Assembly: GCA_037178855.1 (NCBI GenBank)
Contig: JASJZC010000007.1
Coordinates: 7,750,001 to 7,814,000 of the forward strand
DNA: 64,000 nucleotides
Direction of reading: 5' to 3'
Origin: Oscheius sp. JU75
Lineage: Eukaryota > Nematoda > Chromadorea > Rhabditida > Rhabditidae
Each line of letters opens with the position of its first letter. Positions within the stretch are counted from its first letter, which is position 1. Position numbers and translations under genes: made by a program. Below the pieces are notes generated by a model. It worked only from the letters and a program-made list of their open reading frames with translations. It had not been told where the DNA came from and did no database searches. Positions 37,815-49,499 of this stretch are shown one piece after another.

Positions 37815-37820
37815 AATAAA
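37815..37820 (+). terminator. AATAAA polyadenylation signal candidate for the PI3-kinase gene
   Basis: The first clear AATAAA past the PI3-kinase stop codon, about 230 bases downstream on the coding strand. Confidence 0.45.
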
Positions 37821-37829
37821 TAATTTCTT

Positions 37830-40030
37830 GGTCTCGATCTTGTACAGTATGCAGCTCCATATTGACACAAACTTTAGCTTCTCTAGGGAGCGCGAAATTG
37901 TATTTCTTCAATAGCCTTTTGTCTGGCTCTATTTGAATGAACGTCCATAACTGAGCTTTATAACGCAACGCGTGGGTCCCGCCACGATTGCTACCGTATC
38001 TCGGGAAAATCGTTCGCTGCCCTATTTTAGGATTAGGTCTTGTGTCTTAAGTGTCGTGCTCACACGTCTTTCTTGTTTCCTATCTCCTTGCGTTTCTCTT
38101 TCGCAAAAAATTATCATCTTGCCTCGAAATAAACATATAAAAATCGCTCTCGTCTTTCAAACCTATTCAGATTTTGTCACCCAAAGACACAACAAATAGA
38201 AAGATATACTAAGTCTTTTTGTTAGTAATAACACTGCGCCACTGCTAAATTAACGACAGCGCATAACAATTATCATGCTTTGAGATAGTTTGCTCGTGCT
38301 GGATGCTAGTTTGATTCGATTTTTTGTGGTCTAATGACCCTAAAAAGTAGAAGAACTCGATTAATGAAGGTCTTGGAACGGAGCTGAGTTCAACTTTCAA
38401 CAAAAGATACTGCACTTGTAGAGCGGTTTGCCGTATGTGGCATAGTTAGCATGGTAGTGCCATTCTGCAAAAGACGTAGATCACTACTTTTCAAGCGTGT
38501 GTCCCGTTTAGCTCAAAGATTCGTATCTTAACCATGAAGGTATTATAGCCACAGCTAAAGTCAAGTAGTGCCCTTGTCCAAGTAAACTGCACTCCCAAGA
38601 CTTCCAGAAGTGAGGTTGATACCGATTCAAAATGACAATGTTATAATAAAAGTCTTTACTTTAAGGACTTCAAAAGGCCAAAACTTGGATATCTTCATCA
38701 TCAGGTGTTGGGTCGTTAGACAGTCTTCTTCGGCAAACGAAGCTGTAAACCTGTTCATTAAAAATGACAAAAGGTTTCAGGTTTGGTCATCTTCCGGGTT
38801 TTAGAGATGCCAATGAAGATTGCGAGGATGATGTCTACAAGGCCTACCGAAATCTTTCGAGTTTGCAAGATTGCAAGAATAAAATGACTGATACATTCTG
38901 GAAGGGGCATCCAAATCTTCCCTTCCCGGTGCTTCTCGTTTGAAATTGTATATCCAACTATGTCTTATGATGTAGCCAATTTTCGCCCACTATTTTCGGT
39001 TCTAAGGTCAAAGTTTACAAGAGCTTTGCTAGATCGATTTTGAAATACAAAATAGGATTCTGGATGGTCTACAAGCTGAATATCTATTGAACTTTTGGGT
39101 CACCAATTTTCTTGAGAGATACGAACAAAAAGTTCTTCTTGTCATTTGCGTACATATTATAGGGGAGCCCGAACTCGAAGTCCTTCATATCGCTTTCGGG
39201 CACTCTTTCGCTATGGAAATAGCATTAATAGAATTTCGAAAGAGTGCTCGCAAGCTCTTTCCAAGCTTGTCGTCTCCAGAATCAAAGTCCTCCTAATAAC
39301 GCATTTACTAACTACAGTGCCAAATTTACGGCGTAAACAGACACAGAAGCATAGAATACTTGGTTGCACGTGAGTTTAAACTTAAGATTCATGACACTCC
39401 CACGAGTTTGATGAAGCAAAACTAGAGCAACCAGCGGGCGAACGATCATAGCTGAAAGTTAATGGTTTTTTCGGCAAACGGCACAATTTACAGCCATGCG
39501 CTAATGGGGCAATCTCTCCATTCATTTTGTATTCGAGACCATGCCTTGGGGCTGTTTTTTTGCTTTTTCTAAGAAAAAAAATGGGTTTAAATAGGCACAA
39601 GAATGACCAACAGATTTTGAGTTTAGCAAAGTCTTTAAAGTAGAGTACGCGTGTTCCCATCAAAACGGGAAACCTTTGAATTAAGTTTATATTCGCTTCA
39701 TTCCAACACCCAGAAGTTCTCCAGGAGATGAAAGAACAAAAAAGCTTTTTAGAACTGATAATTCAGATCGATTGCTCAAAAGAAGGGCCGATCTGTGGTA
39801 CTGGAAAGAGTGGCGTTATGCAATTTCTGGACAGAGGAAACTATTTCTTGAGTGTCTCCTTTTGAAAAAGTATAACAGGACCAAAAGATTGACAACTATT
39901 CATTTGACTAATTGACATCAGTATTACCACAGAAGAGGTACAGGGAAATCAACACATACTTTTGGGGTATGCTTGAAGGCTTGCTATAATTTGGCATGGG
40001 ACAATCACATGTATATATCAGTATACAAAT
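37830..40030. other. Intergenic sequence, nothing recognised
   Basis: Lies between the convergent 3' ends of the PI3-kinase gene (plus) and the pipsqueak-domain gene (minus). AT-leaning, with short random frames and no repeat or RNA gene that I can support. Confidence 0.45.
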
Positions 40031-40036
40031 ATGGGG

Positions 40037-42478
40037 TTAGTTGCTTAGAACTTCTTGTAGATTTCGTATGGCCAGATCAACAGCACCGGCTGTGACGTCT
40101 TCACCGTTTTTCTCAGTCTCGTCGCCCTTCTTCTTCCGCAACAGATTACGCTCTTTGACCTAGAAAAGATAGAGTTTCTAGAATCATAATACTAAACCTT
40201 GTACTCGAGAGTACTGTGCGGTACACCATAAAACGATCCAGCACGGTGAACACTCATTTCTCCTCGTCGGACGCTTTGAACTGCTTCATCCAGAGCGGTC
40301 TTATCGTACTTTCTACAAAACGTTGCTTTTGTTTCAAATGAGAGCTTACCTGTATTGACCTCGTTTTGGCCTACTTTTCTTCCAATCCTCGTCATTTTTC
40401 CTCGAATTCTTCTTCGATTCACGTTCTGGGGAGCCGTTTGACTGAAAAAATAGTCTATTTTGTGGTTTTCGTCTTACCGATGAACTGAAAAGTTGTGCCC
40501 AAATGGAAGCTGGCCATCCATTAGAGCTATTAAGGCGGACTGCTTCTATGGTTTCTTGGATACTGGACAGCTTTGGCGGAGAACCGGGCTCGTCACCGGT
40601 CTGATCATTAGAATTGTTGCTGGATTCATCGCTGGGCGAGTCGGAGGATCTGTAACAAGAAGATACTGAAACATAAAACAATATTACCTTTTCTCGCAAT
40701 CGAGTGGCTCAACCACAATTTGCTTCATGACCGGCTCTTTCTTCTCTCCTGGTTTTTTGCGCTTGTAAGGCAAAAGAATTCCAGTCAGTTCATCAGCTGC
40801 TTCCAGCTTATAAATCTTGTTTCTCAAAGTAGATCTGGGTATTCCGTAGACTACCGACGCCCTGAATACCACGTCATGCTGCTTGAAAGAATCAGTACCT
40901 TCGAGTTCCCAGCTTCCCATTCCGTATATCATTCACAGCTGCATCCAGGTCCACTTGACTGTAGTTCCGCTTTGGAGGTCTGAACTTAACTTCAGATGTG
41001 GAACCGTCAGAGTCGTAAGGAGTGCTAGCCTCTTCTGCAACATTCAGGAAAGCTGGCTTTTTCTTCAGATGAGCTTGTTCAATCTCAATGATGCCTTCCA
41101 GACCCTAAAATGTGTACTATGACTGGGAACAAGCTTCCACATACAGATTTCCTACTCAGATCCAGTGGCTTTTCATCTTTGGTAGCTTTACTTGATTCAG
41201 GATTGTCATTCCGCTGCGTCTGTTGGACTCTCTGCATCTGGGCCATTACCATTTGGTGCCAAGCGTACTGTTGTTGGGCGAGTACGGCAGGATTCGGGAA
41301 GGGAATTTCTAAAAACATAAAGAACTTTTTTATTCGATCTAAATTCTACTAAATGTTATCTTTTTTGTCTTCTCAGATTTATGGGTAAGAGTAGGAGTAT
41401 TCAAAAGTTGTCGGCACGGCACAGCTGCTTGAATTCCCATGTTCTACGCTGGTTGAAGTGTAGAGATAATAAATGAACAAGATTTTATTATCACAAAACG
41501 TTTGCTTGAACTGTTAGAGCCCATGTTTGAGTAAACATGTATTTACTTGACTTTAATAGGGCCTAGCAAAACGGTCATAGGAATGTAAAAGTGTTTATGG
41601 GAAACTATGATTAGCTGCTGGTTATGTTTGCGAGCCTTGCTTCCAATCTCTAATTCTACAAACTGTACCGAATTAACATGGGATTCCACAGCTTTTTTTT
41701 TTTTCGATTCAGATTCGATTCGGTTCGCAGCAACGGATGATTTGTAAACTCACGTCCGTCCAAAATCATCTTCTGCATTTCAGCTGAAAAAGGTAGATGA
41801 GGAGCCACTGGTCCCAGGTGTTGCATTGGACCCATCGACAAGCCAGGGGGAAGCTGCATGCCCATCATCATTTGCATGTTGTGGAACATTTCCACTGAAA
41901 ACCACACATATCACGTATCGTAAAGCTTTCTTACTTTGCAAAGCCTGTTGATACATCATTTGCTGAACAACCTCTGGATTCATCTGCTCTGGAATGCTGC
42001 ACAGCGAGTTCAAAACATCGACACGAGGAGAGACGGCAGGAGTGGTAGAGTTCGAACTGACTCCAGAATCATCCTTTACGCTCATAATACCCTAAAAACA
42101 TTGCTTAGCATCGTAAAGAATAACGATACCTTAACTTCGCTGAGACCCAAAGCGCAGAAGGAGCAATGCTCCCCTTCGGCGTCAAAGTCGGTGGGCACTG
42201 GTTCTGAAAAGAGCGGACCTCAAGACAATGACTCAATTTCATCAAGGCGCGCCGAGTATAAGGAGCCCGAATACCGTAGCCCAACAACGGCGAGAGAAAG
42301 CCACATATGAGGGCATGAGTCAAATAGGCGGCGCTTTCATATTTGCCTCTTTGTTTCGTTCTAGCTGTCCTGACGACAAATTGTATCGAGGGCAACGACT
42401 CACCAAACTTGGTAAAATCCTGTGAGCTTTGATGAGCGCTCCAGCGCTCACTGATGGCCGGTCCGATTGTTTCGACTC
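40037..42478 (-). CDS. Double pipsqueak-domain transcription factor (E93/MBR-1/LCOR type), 5' end missing
   Basis: Twelve exons were assembled: 42478-42404, 42203-42130, 42091-41935, 41894-41754, 41308-41145, 41104-40899, 40861-40688, 40649-40478, 40441-40350, 40312-40198, 40159-40037, in phase, plus at least one missing 5' exon. A first helix-turn-helix psq domain reads RNYSQVDLDAAVNDIR through ASVVYGIPRSTLRNKIYKL. A second reads RKYDKTALDEAVQSVRRG through VHRAGSFYGVPHSTLEYKVKER. The VHRAGSFYGVPHSTLEYKVKER-type sequence is the signature of insect E93/Mblk-1, C. elegans MBR-1 and vertebrate LCOR. KPLDLS upstream of both domains matches the CtBP-binding PxDLS motif. The N-terminal half is Met/Gln/Pro-rich and probably disordered; CSFC near the start is a lone Cys pair. 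These proteins are nuclear regulators of metamorphosis and neurite pruning, acting with corepressors. The stop is TAA after QEVLSN. Confidence 0.9.
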
Positions 42479-42484
42479 CTGAAA

Positions 42485-45400
42485 ATAGGGGGTGTGAAAG
42501 GAGTCAACAAGAAGTTAGTAGTCAATAAGAGCTGGTCCTCTGAATATAATTGCTTGGGATGGATTTCACTTCAAAGCCTTTGGGACACCGTTTAATTAGA
42601 GATGGCCTGATAATTGTCCAAAATTGGCACACGAATTTTCACGGGCTGTTAATGGAACAGCTTTTCGGAAAGGACTAGACTGGAAACGTTTGGTCAAGCC
42701 TTTATTTTCAGTCGACAGTTTACATGGTCTCGCCAGTTTACAGCTATTCGAACTTTCATCTGAACTCTCAACCTGGTCTAGTAAACAATTTGAAGAAACA
42801 TGAGGAATAATGCTTCATATACAAAGTTGGGTAAGAAAAACAGTTGCTTTAACTTTTCATGGGACGTATATGCTTGACTGTCCCCCAATTGCAGGTAAGA
42901 CTCGGGATTGCACTTGCATGCGCACGTGATACTGCCCTCTGTTGTGATTTATATCTAATTTCCTTTTGCTGATTTCGGCAGGTGCAGTGTGAATGTGAGT
43001 AGTGTCAGCTTGCCAAGGGCTCATTAGCCTGGTGGCCTGGTGTATTCCCTAATCTGAGCGGCGCCTCATATTCACAGGCACAAGATTCGGATACTAATTT
43101 GGAGAGAGGCGCATAGTGTTGAATTATGGATGTGCAGGAGCCTAGGTTGTTTAATACGTCTTACTTCATGCCAAAACTTCATTTGCGGTAGATGGGAAGA
43201 AGAAGCCATAAAAAGGACGGCTTGAAGAATTTTGGGGACCTGGACGATGGTCGTGAAGTAATCTCCCAATCAGGGGTTCTAATCCAGAAATTAGGCATGG
43301 GCTTCATTTTTCAGGAGCACGGGAAGCGGTTTGGCAGTCTCTCGAGGAAGCACTGGATATTCAAGCAGTTCCCGAAAGTAATACCTAACTACACCGAATT
43401 TGTCTTATCTCGGATTCAGCAATTAGAGAAGGGTTCCTCCCCCAGGAGTGTCAAGACACTGGGGGTAAATGAGAGAAAGGAGGTGTGTACTTTATTACCG
43501 TAGGCGGCCAGACTGCGTCCAAAAAATACAATCTTCAAAGGCCATTCTGGAAACTTGGATCTGGCCGGATTACTTTCCCACTCCAAATAGTCACTACTAA
43601 TCGCGGCAAAACAAACCCTGTGGCCACAAAATAATTGCCGGGGAGCCGAAAACATCCTATGGTAGCCCGCCGCTCTATTGCTCCCGTTTTTGGAGGCGGC
43701 ACTGGGCGCAAGACTACCGTAGACTTCATAGGGTCGCACCCGAAACGTTGACGTGAGCACGTTCTCACGTTGGCTTTCTCACAGGGGAATGACAAAACAC
43801 AAATTTCGCTTCCTTCTCGGCTTTTCCCAAATCTGCAAAGTAGACTAGTCCTTCGTGGATTCATACTTCGTTTGACTGAAAAGGACATGTGTTTGTCTGA
43901 CACGTAGTGGATTCCTTCACCTGCAGTTTCTCCCCCTGCTCGCGAATTGGACACCAGGCCTATTAACGCGGGCGAGGGCAGAGATATCAGTGATATAGAG
44001 TTGCGCTGGAAACCCTCCGTCTGGCCACAAATTGGCCTATCGACCCAGTAAGAGGAGGACCCGCTGATAACACTGCCTTGGTCTTAGATTGAGGGCTAAC
44101 TTTCTGATCAGGGAAATGCTGCCAGGCTAACAGAAAGCGGAAGGATTTCGCTCACGCATTATCATAAGCTCTACTCTCGCTGAATGCGTTTCTTCAGAGC
44201 TACATGGGGTCGAGATGATGCGAACAAGTCACACTTATTCGGAGCAAAAAGTCAAATATATGCAGCAGCCGCTCACAGACTCATAAGCGGGACCAGATTA
44301 ATATTGCTGAAATACAATTCCGCTCCTTCAAATTACCACGGAGAGTAAGTTAATCAAGCGCCAGGTAGTCGGTTGACGAATTTCTACAGTAGGACTGTGA
44401 GAAGAGACACACACAGACATCTGTGCTCACTGGGCGGAAGAGCAAGATGAATGAGACGAGCGGGTAGAATGCGTTTTGGACGGTGCGATTCGGGCTCTAA
44501 TCATTCAGAAGAGAGTGTGTGTGACACTGCGCCCTCCTCAATGCTAATTGCTTCGATTCGAAGGTAGCCCGTTTATAATTGTGTCCTATAGACCGAAGGA
44601 TCTCACGAGTATTGGTAGAATCCTTCTTCCAGGTGTGCAGAAAGTGCTGATGCTCTGCTTACCAACTGTCAACAGTAGTTTTGTTCTCCAAGACTCCAAC
44701 AGCCTCCTCACAAATCGTCTTCCACTGTTACGGTGTGGGGCGCAACTCATCGGCCCTGCATACTCCCTGAACAAGTAGAGATTACGAAAGTTTCGGACAG
44801 AGGGAGGGAGTCAATCTCAGAGTTGAGAGGAAGGAGACTTGCGTTTTTGGGCGAAGACATCCCTGGGGCGAGAGGAATCACAAAATGAGCCAAAGTGAAG
44901 AAAGAGTTGGTTCTTCTCTTGTCTCCTACACTCGGGAGACTGCCTATTAAGCCGGGCGGCTCCTAACAGGTGTGACATATCAGAGTGCGCCAAATCTGCC
45001 GCCAAATTAGTGTGCGCCGTGAAAGGCGGCCTAATCACAGGTAGGCTGTCAATATGAGCCGGATTACTGCAACCTTCCCGCCTCCAAGACTGATAAGTTC
45101 CTCAAAAGTTTGGGGCTCCCCCAAAATTTGAGGTGCAAATAACACTGTTGATAATCAGATAATTGCACAATAACAAAGTCTTGACTGGACGACAAACACG
45201 ATAAAGATGTCTTTTTACCAAATGGGGAAGGATTTGAGACAGCCAATTAGAGGGCTATGCGACTTGGTTCCTACGTGACTCACAAAAAGACGGCGGAAGT
45301 AGGGAAGGGCAAGTGAAAAAGGGAGTACAAAACAAGAGCTTTGAGATGAAGTCATTGGGAAACTGAGCTCAGGAAGTGCAATGGAGGGGTCGACAAAATT

Positions 45401-46280
45401 TACAAGGAAATCCGAAATGTACGAAATGCTGATAGAAAAAACATTTGTCGCAGTAAAAAGCTATGTTTGATAGTGCCTCTGTTTCTACTGTATAGTAATT
45501 CGTTTCGATAGGCATAGTTGAGAAAATTCTCCTTTGATCACCCAAACAATGACCTCCATGAACTTTGAGCGTTGTCGTGCACATACTACATGATCCTAAT
45601 ATCGTCTTGGATCAAAGATGCATTTTTAAAAGAAGTTCGAACACGGGAGATTGGTAGAAAGCCCTGTTTTTGGTGCCCATGACATCAAAAAAAAGCAGCA
45701 ATAACATCTGCGACATTATGTGGTGATTAACAAGAGGAGTCAAACTTTGTAAAGCGCTCATAACTCTTGTTAAGCGTATCCAAGGAGCTGTTATGACTTG
45801 TACTTCTAATTGGGCAGCAGTGGTCAGGAAAATTAAAAACGGAAATGCTCTCATGTGCAGCAAAGAATCGACTGCGAATACAGCCCAATTAAGCCAAATT
45901 TCAGTATTGCCATCTGTCATCTGGAATCAGTAGATAAAGAAGAGCAATAGAAATTTATCAGCATCACAGATTTTTCAGCAATATTCTTAAACTTGGTAAA
46001 AACACACCGGGCAGCAAGTGGACACGTTTGAAAAGAAATATGAATAACAAAGGTCTGTGACCTAAAAGAATAAAGAGGGGACAACGAATTATGATAGAGG
46101 ACCCAGATATTGTTTTCTTAGTTTTTGTGATACATAGTACCCGATTAAGCAGAAGTGGAATAGACCCAGAGAGAAAATGATAACAAAGCTTGGCTAGAAT
46201 CTTCCTCACTCGGTAACGGAGGACTAAGGGGAATAATTACAGGGAAATGCAGATGGCAGATGGCAATGTATACCTATGGC
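42485..46280. other. Intergenic sequence holding the missing 5' exon of the pipsqueak gene
   Basis: No exon could be proven. A 102-codon minus-strand frame at 45920-45612 is hydrophobic and follows an acceptor-like CTGATTCCAG, but it shows no family signature. A plus-strand frame at 43192-43503 looks protein-like but has no splice partners. At least one first exon of the minus-strand transcription factor should lie in this interval or beyond. Confidence 0.35.
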
Positions 46281-46283
46281 AGA

Positions 46284-49200
46284 TTAGACTGTTTTCTTGT
46301 CGTCCTTCTGATCGACGGTTCCTTCCTCTTCACTGTGTTCTTCCTCATCCGTATGTGCGTCTTCCACATTCGGGTTATGGAATTCCGAAAGGACGATCCG
46401 ATCTATCGATTTACTCTCCATACAAGCCAACAGATACTTCATGACTAAAAAAGCGCTGTTGAGCTCATCAAAGTCTGTTTTACTTTTTCCTAGACGACGC
46501 TCCAAAGCCGGGTAGTGCTTGTTATGAAGAATCGGGTTCACCGGATCCTCTTTCAATGAGCTAAAGATGGATTTTACGTTATTTTTTCCACGGTTTCACC
46601 CACTTGTAAAGAGCCTTGGACAGGGATTGTGGCTGACTGTAGAACTGGATGAGGGTGTTAAGAGTCGATGGTCGAATTATGCAGCATTGACGGAGAGGAA
46701 GCAAAATATCATCGTCATCAAAGTCAGATCTTCCAAATCTGGAATAAGTGAATCTTGATCCTCACCGCCGCTTTTTTCAAGCGTGAGGATCACACACGAA
46801 GTTTCTAGGAACATGTCTGAGCCTTTACAGGACAGGATAAAGAGCTTTGGACAAAAAACTTCGTGGCCGTATTCGGTAGTTGTAATAAAGGTAGGGAACT
46901 CACGCTCTGCCATTATCCAGATGGATGGCATAAGATGGTATTCCCTCAAAGACAGAAAATGATTCGAAGTGGTGCCTATCTTGGTTTCCTGAAAAAGATG
47001 TTTAGATTACGTGAAAAATGTTATATTCTTATGTTTGATCACTGCTTCCGCCAAAACCCATGTTTCACCAATGATTACAAAAGCAAAAAGTTTGAACTGA
47101 ACGGTCTCTAATCAAGACAGGAATTTTATAGTTTCATATTTCAAATGGTGTGCTGGTTATTTTGAGATGTAAGTCACAAAATTAGAGCTGCAATCGAGGG
47201 AATACGCCTTAGAAGTATTTAATAAGAGTAGAGTACAAAATAATGCATAACCGAAAAACTTTTTTGACCCATGATACCTTCCTTCTTTGTAGCCCAGATT
47301 AGGCCCTTTTTCGGATGCTGTGTCCGATTTGCCAAAATTAACTTGGTTAGAGCTGTGGAAGTACCGGAAGATGGCAAAAACCACAAAAATCGTCTTTTTT
47401 GAGCGCTCGCAGCTCTGCGATAAAGAAGTTCCGAAAAATCAGACTATGGCTGAGAACACAGCTTATCAAATGTTACGAAACTGCGCTTACAGTTTTTAGA
47501 AGTCGGCCGGGATGTGCACTTTCTGAGAGTTGAACAGCGTTTTTTTTTCAAACATCACCTATTTGATTGATGCTAAAATTTTTGACCTATGACCTTCGAT
47601 CACTATACATGGCTGAATAGAGCTAATATTGCCCGTTCTTTTCCTTTTTGAATCAGCTCTCCAGCTCAATTGTGTCAAAAGTTGTGGGCCGAGAGGCTAA
47701 CAGTTATAGACCATCCTGATAGGTGGCAAATTGCCAGATTATGAAGACAAATGAAAGTTTACCTATCAAATAGTCCAAAATGTGCAGATCAATCAAATCC
47801 AATAACCGCCTGCCGTGAGCATACGTTTTCTTTGTCTTCACCTTGTCCGTACAATAGTTCATGTCTTGTTGCCAGTCAGCCACTTGGTTTTTCTTCGAGT
47901 AGGTTCTAACAACAGACTCATATGCCAACATGTAAAAAATTGTACCTTCTATATGGACTCCTATTGTGCTTTCGAGGGACGTATGACTCGTCTGGTAGGA
48001 AGACTTGAACTGACCCTTCTTTCAAGTCCGGGGAGCCACAGATGGCGTGGGTTGTGTCACAATAATAGTCGCATCGTGAGACAAAACAGTGGTTCTTGGC
48101 CGGCGAGATGAAGAACGTCTTTTTCAGCTTCTTCTCAGCCTTCTCCATTAGTTCGGAGGTCATATTCAGTATCCTTCCCACAGTCGGAACTGCTCTTCTG
48201 TAGCCAAGGATTCTAAATAAGTACCCTGTCAGAGATAAAAATAAAATGCTTACTTGTCCAGATGATAAGTGGCAATTTCTGCATTGTGACGCTCAAAGTC
48301 ACTGAAGTAGAAATGATTAGGGTCCGATTCGTAATCACGTCCGAATCTAAAAAGGGAAAGCCTTAAACTGAAACTTGAACTTTCTCACCGCATCGGTTTG
48401 AAGACGGCTTGCTTGTTGTTCTCGAACGTAAAAACTAGCTTCACCTGAACATACGATTACAATGATAGATTGCACTAATTACCTGGGTACCACCGTCCAT
48501 GATATGTACATTTTTGATGGGCATGGTATTCAAATCGTTGAGAAGATTGGAGACTGTCTTCTCATTGTTGTACACGTTGCAGCTATTAATCTCGGAGTAG
48601 AATTGCTCCCAGTTGTCAGATTTGGGTACTTCTTTCCTGAAAAATGGAAAAATGAACCGAAAACAAAGTGTGCTACCTTTTTGATTTTAACCAATACTGA
48701 GCAAGGGTCACGTTGTCGATGCATTCCATCTGTGACATTTTCGAAAGATCGAGATTTTTCGTCAGGGCATACATCCTATTCAGGAGTATCCTATTAATCG
48801 GTGCGTCAAAGTCTGCAATACAAAAAATTACTATTACTTTTCTCTGAAGCCAATTCCGTTTGACGCATGCTGTTTGAAATATTCTTCTAATGCGATTATG
48901 CAACCTTTCACTTTCCTCCGCTACGCTATTTTTGTACGTCGAAAACATGTATGACGACAAGCAGGAAAAAGATGATCCCAAGTTTTCTATTCATTGCTTT
49001 TGTACTTTTGCCATTCATAATGAATTGGCTCTTCCTTCACTCACCGAAAAGATCTCCGTCATTCTCTTTCTGGAGACTAGGTGGCGGAGGCTGATGTGGC
49101 AGTTGATTCTGTCCACGAATCTCAGCTTTCCTGTCATGGGCATTGGGTGCGAGTTCGTGTCTGACCGGAGCTGCTTCTCTGGACTGTGGTGGTTCGGCCC

Positions 49201-49490
49201 ATTCTCCTGAAAAGAACAGATATTGGCGTGACTTCACTCCTCGGTGAACAAACTATCCCTTTCAAGGCGGTCAACCGAGGGCTATTGTAACAAATTGCGC
49301 ACTCAACAACGGTCCAACGTTGTCAAAAGCTTTGCATGAATTATTCAAGACGGAGTGTCATTGGGCTCTCTGAGGCTTACATACTCATACACTCACTTCC
49401 AAAGTTTTCCTTTGGCAACGAGAGGATGACCAGTGTTGTCGCGAAGGATACGAAGGCCAAAGTGAATATGCGTTTTATATTGCACCGCAT
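46284..49490 (-). CDS. FAM20-family secretory-pathway kinase (FAMK-1-like)
   Basis: Eleven exons (49490-49397, 49206-49045, 48812-48677, 48636-48483, 48444-48389, 48346-48254, 48212-47946, 47905-47763, 46988-46904, 46738-46604, 46560-46284) total 1,602 nt, about 533 aa. The N terminus is a signal anchor ([18 protein letters not shown]) and stem, as in Golgi type II proteins. The FAM20 kinase core follows: QAVFKPM (nucleotide-binding Lys), [26 protein letters not shown], a Cys-rich segment [16 protein letters not shown], the catalytic [11 protein letters not shown], the metal-binding HLDNGRAFG and [14 protein letters not shown]. The catalytic Asp, the DNGR Asp and the paired cysteines are all present. 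Vertebrate FAM20C has NMDRHH where this has NQDRHH. FAM20 enzymes phosphorylate secreted proteins (Ser-x-Glu sites) or the xylose of proteoglycans; which applies here is unclear. The C-terminal tail is strongly acidic (about 20 Glu/Asp). A TTTTATAG acceptor precedes the ATG by 19 nt. Confidence 0.95.
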
Positions 49491-49499
49491 CACATAGCC

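Noticed and set aside
43192-43503. Plus-strand 103-codon frame resembling a coding exon
   Set aside because: No partner exons or recognisable domain; overlapping minus-strand frames are equally long.
45612-45920. Hydrophobic minus-strand frame, possible chemoreceptor fragment
   Set aside because: No seven-helix continuation, no family motif, and only one acceptor-like sequence in support.
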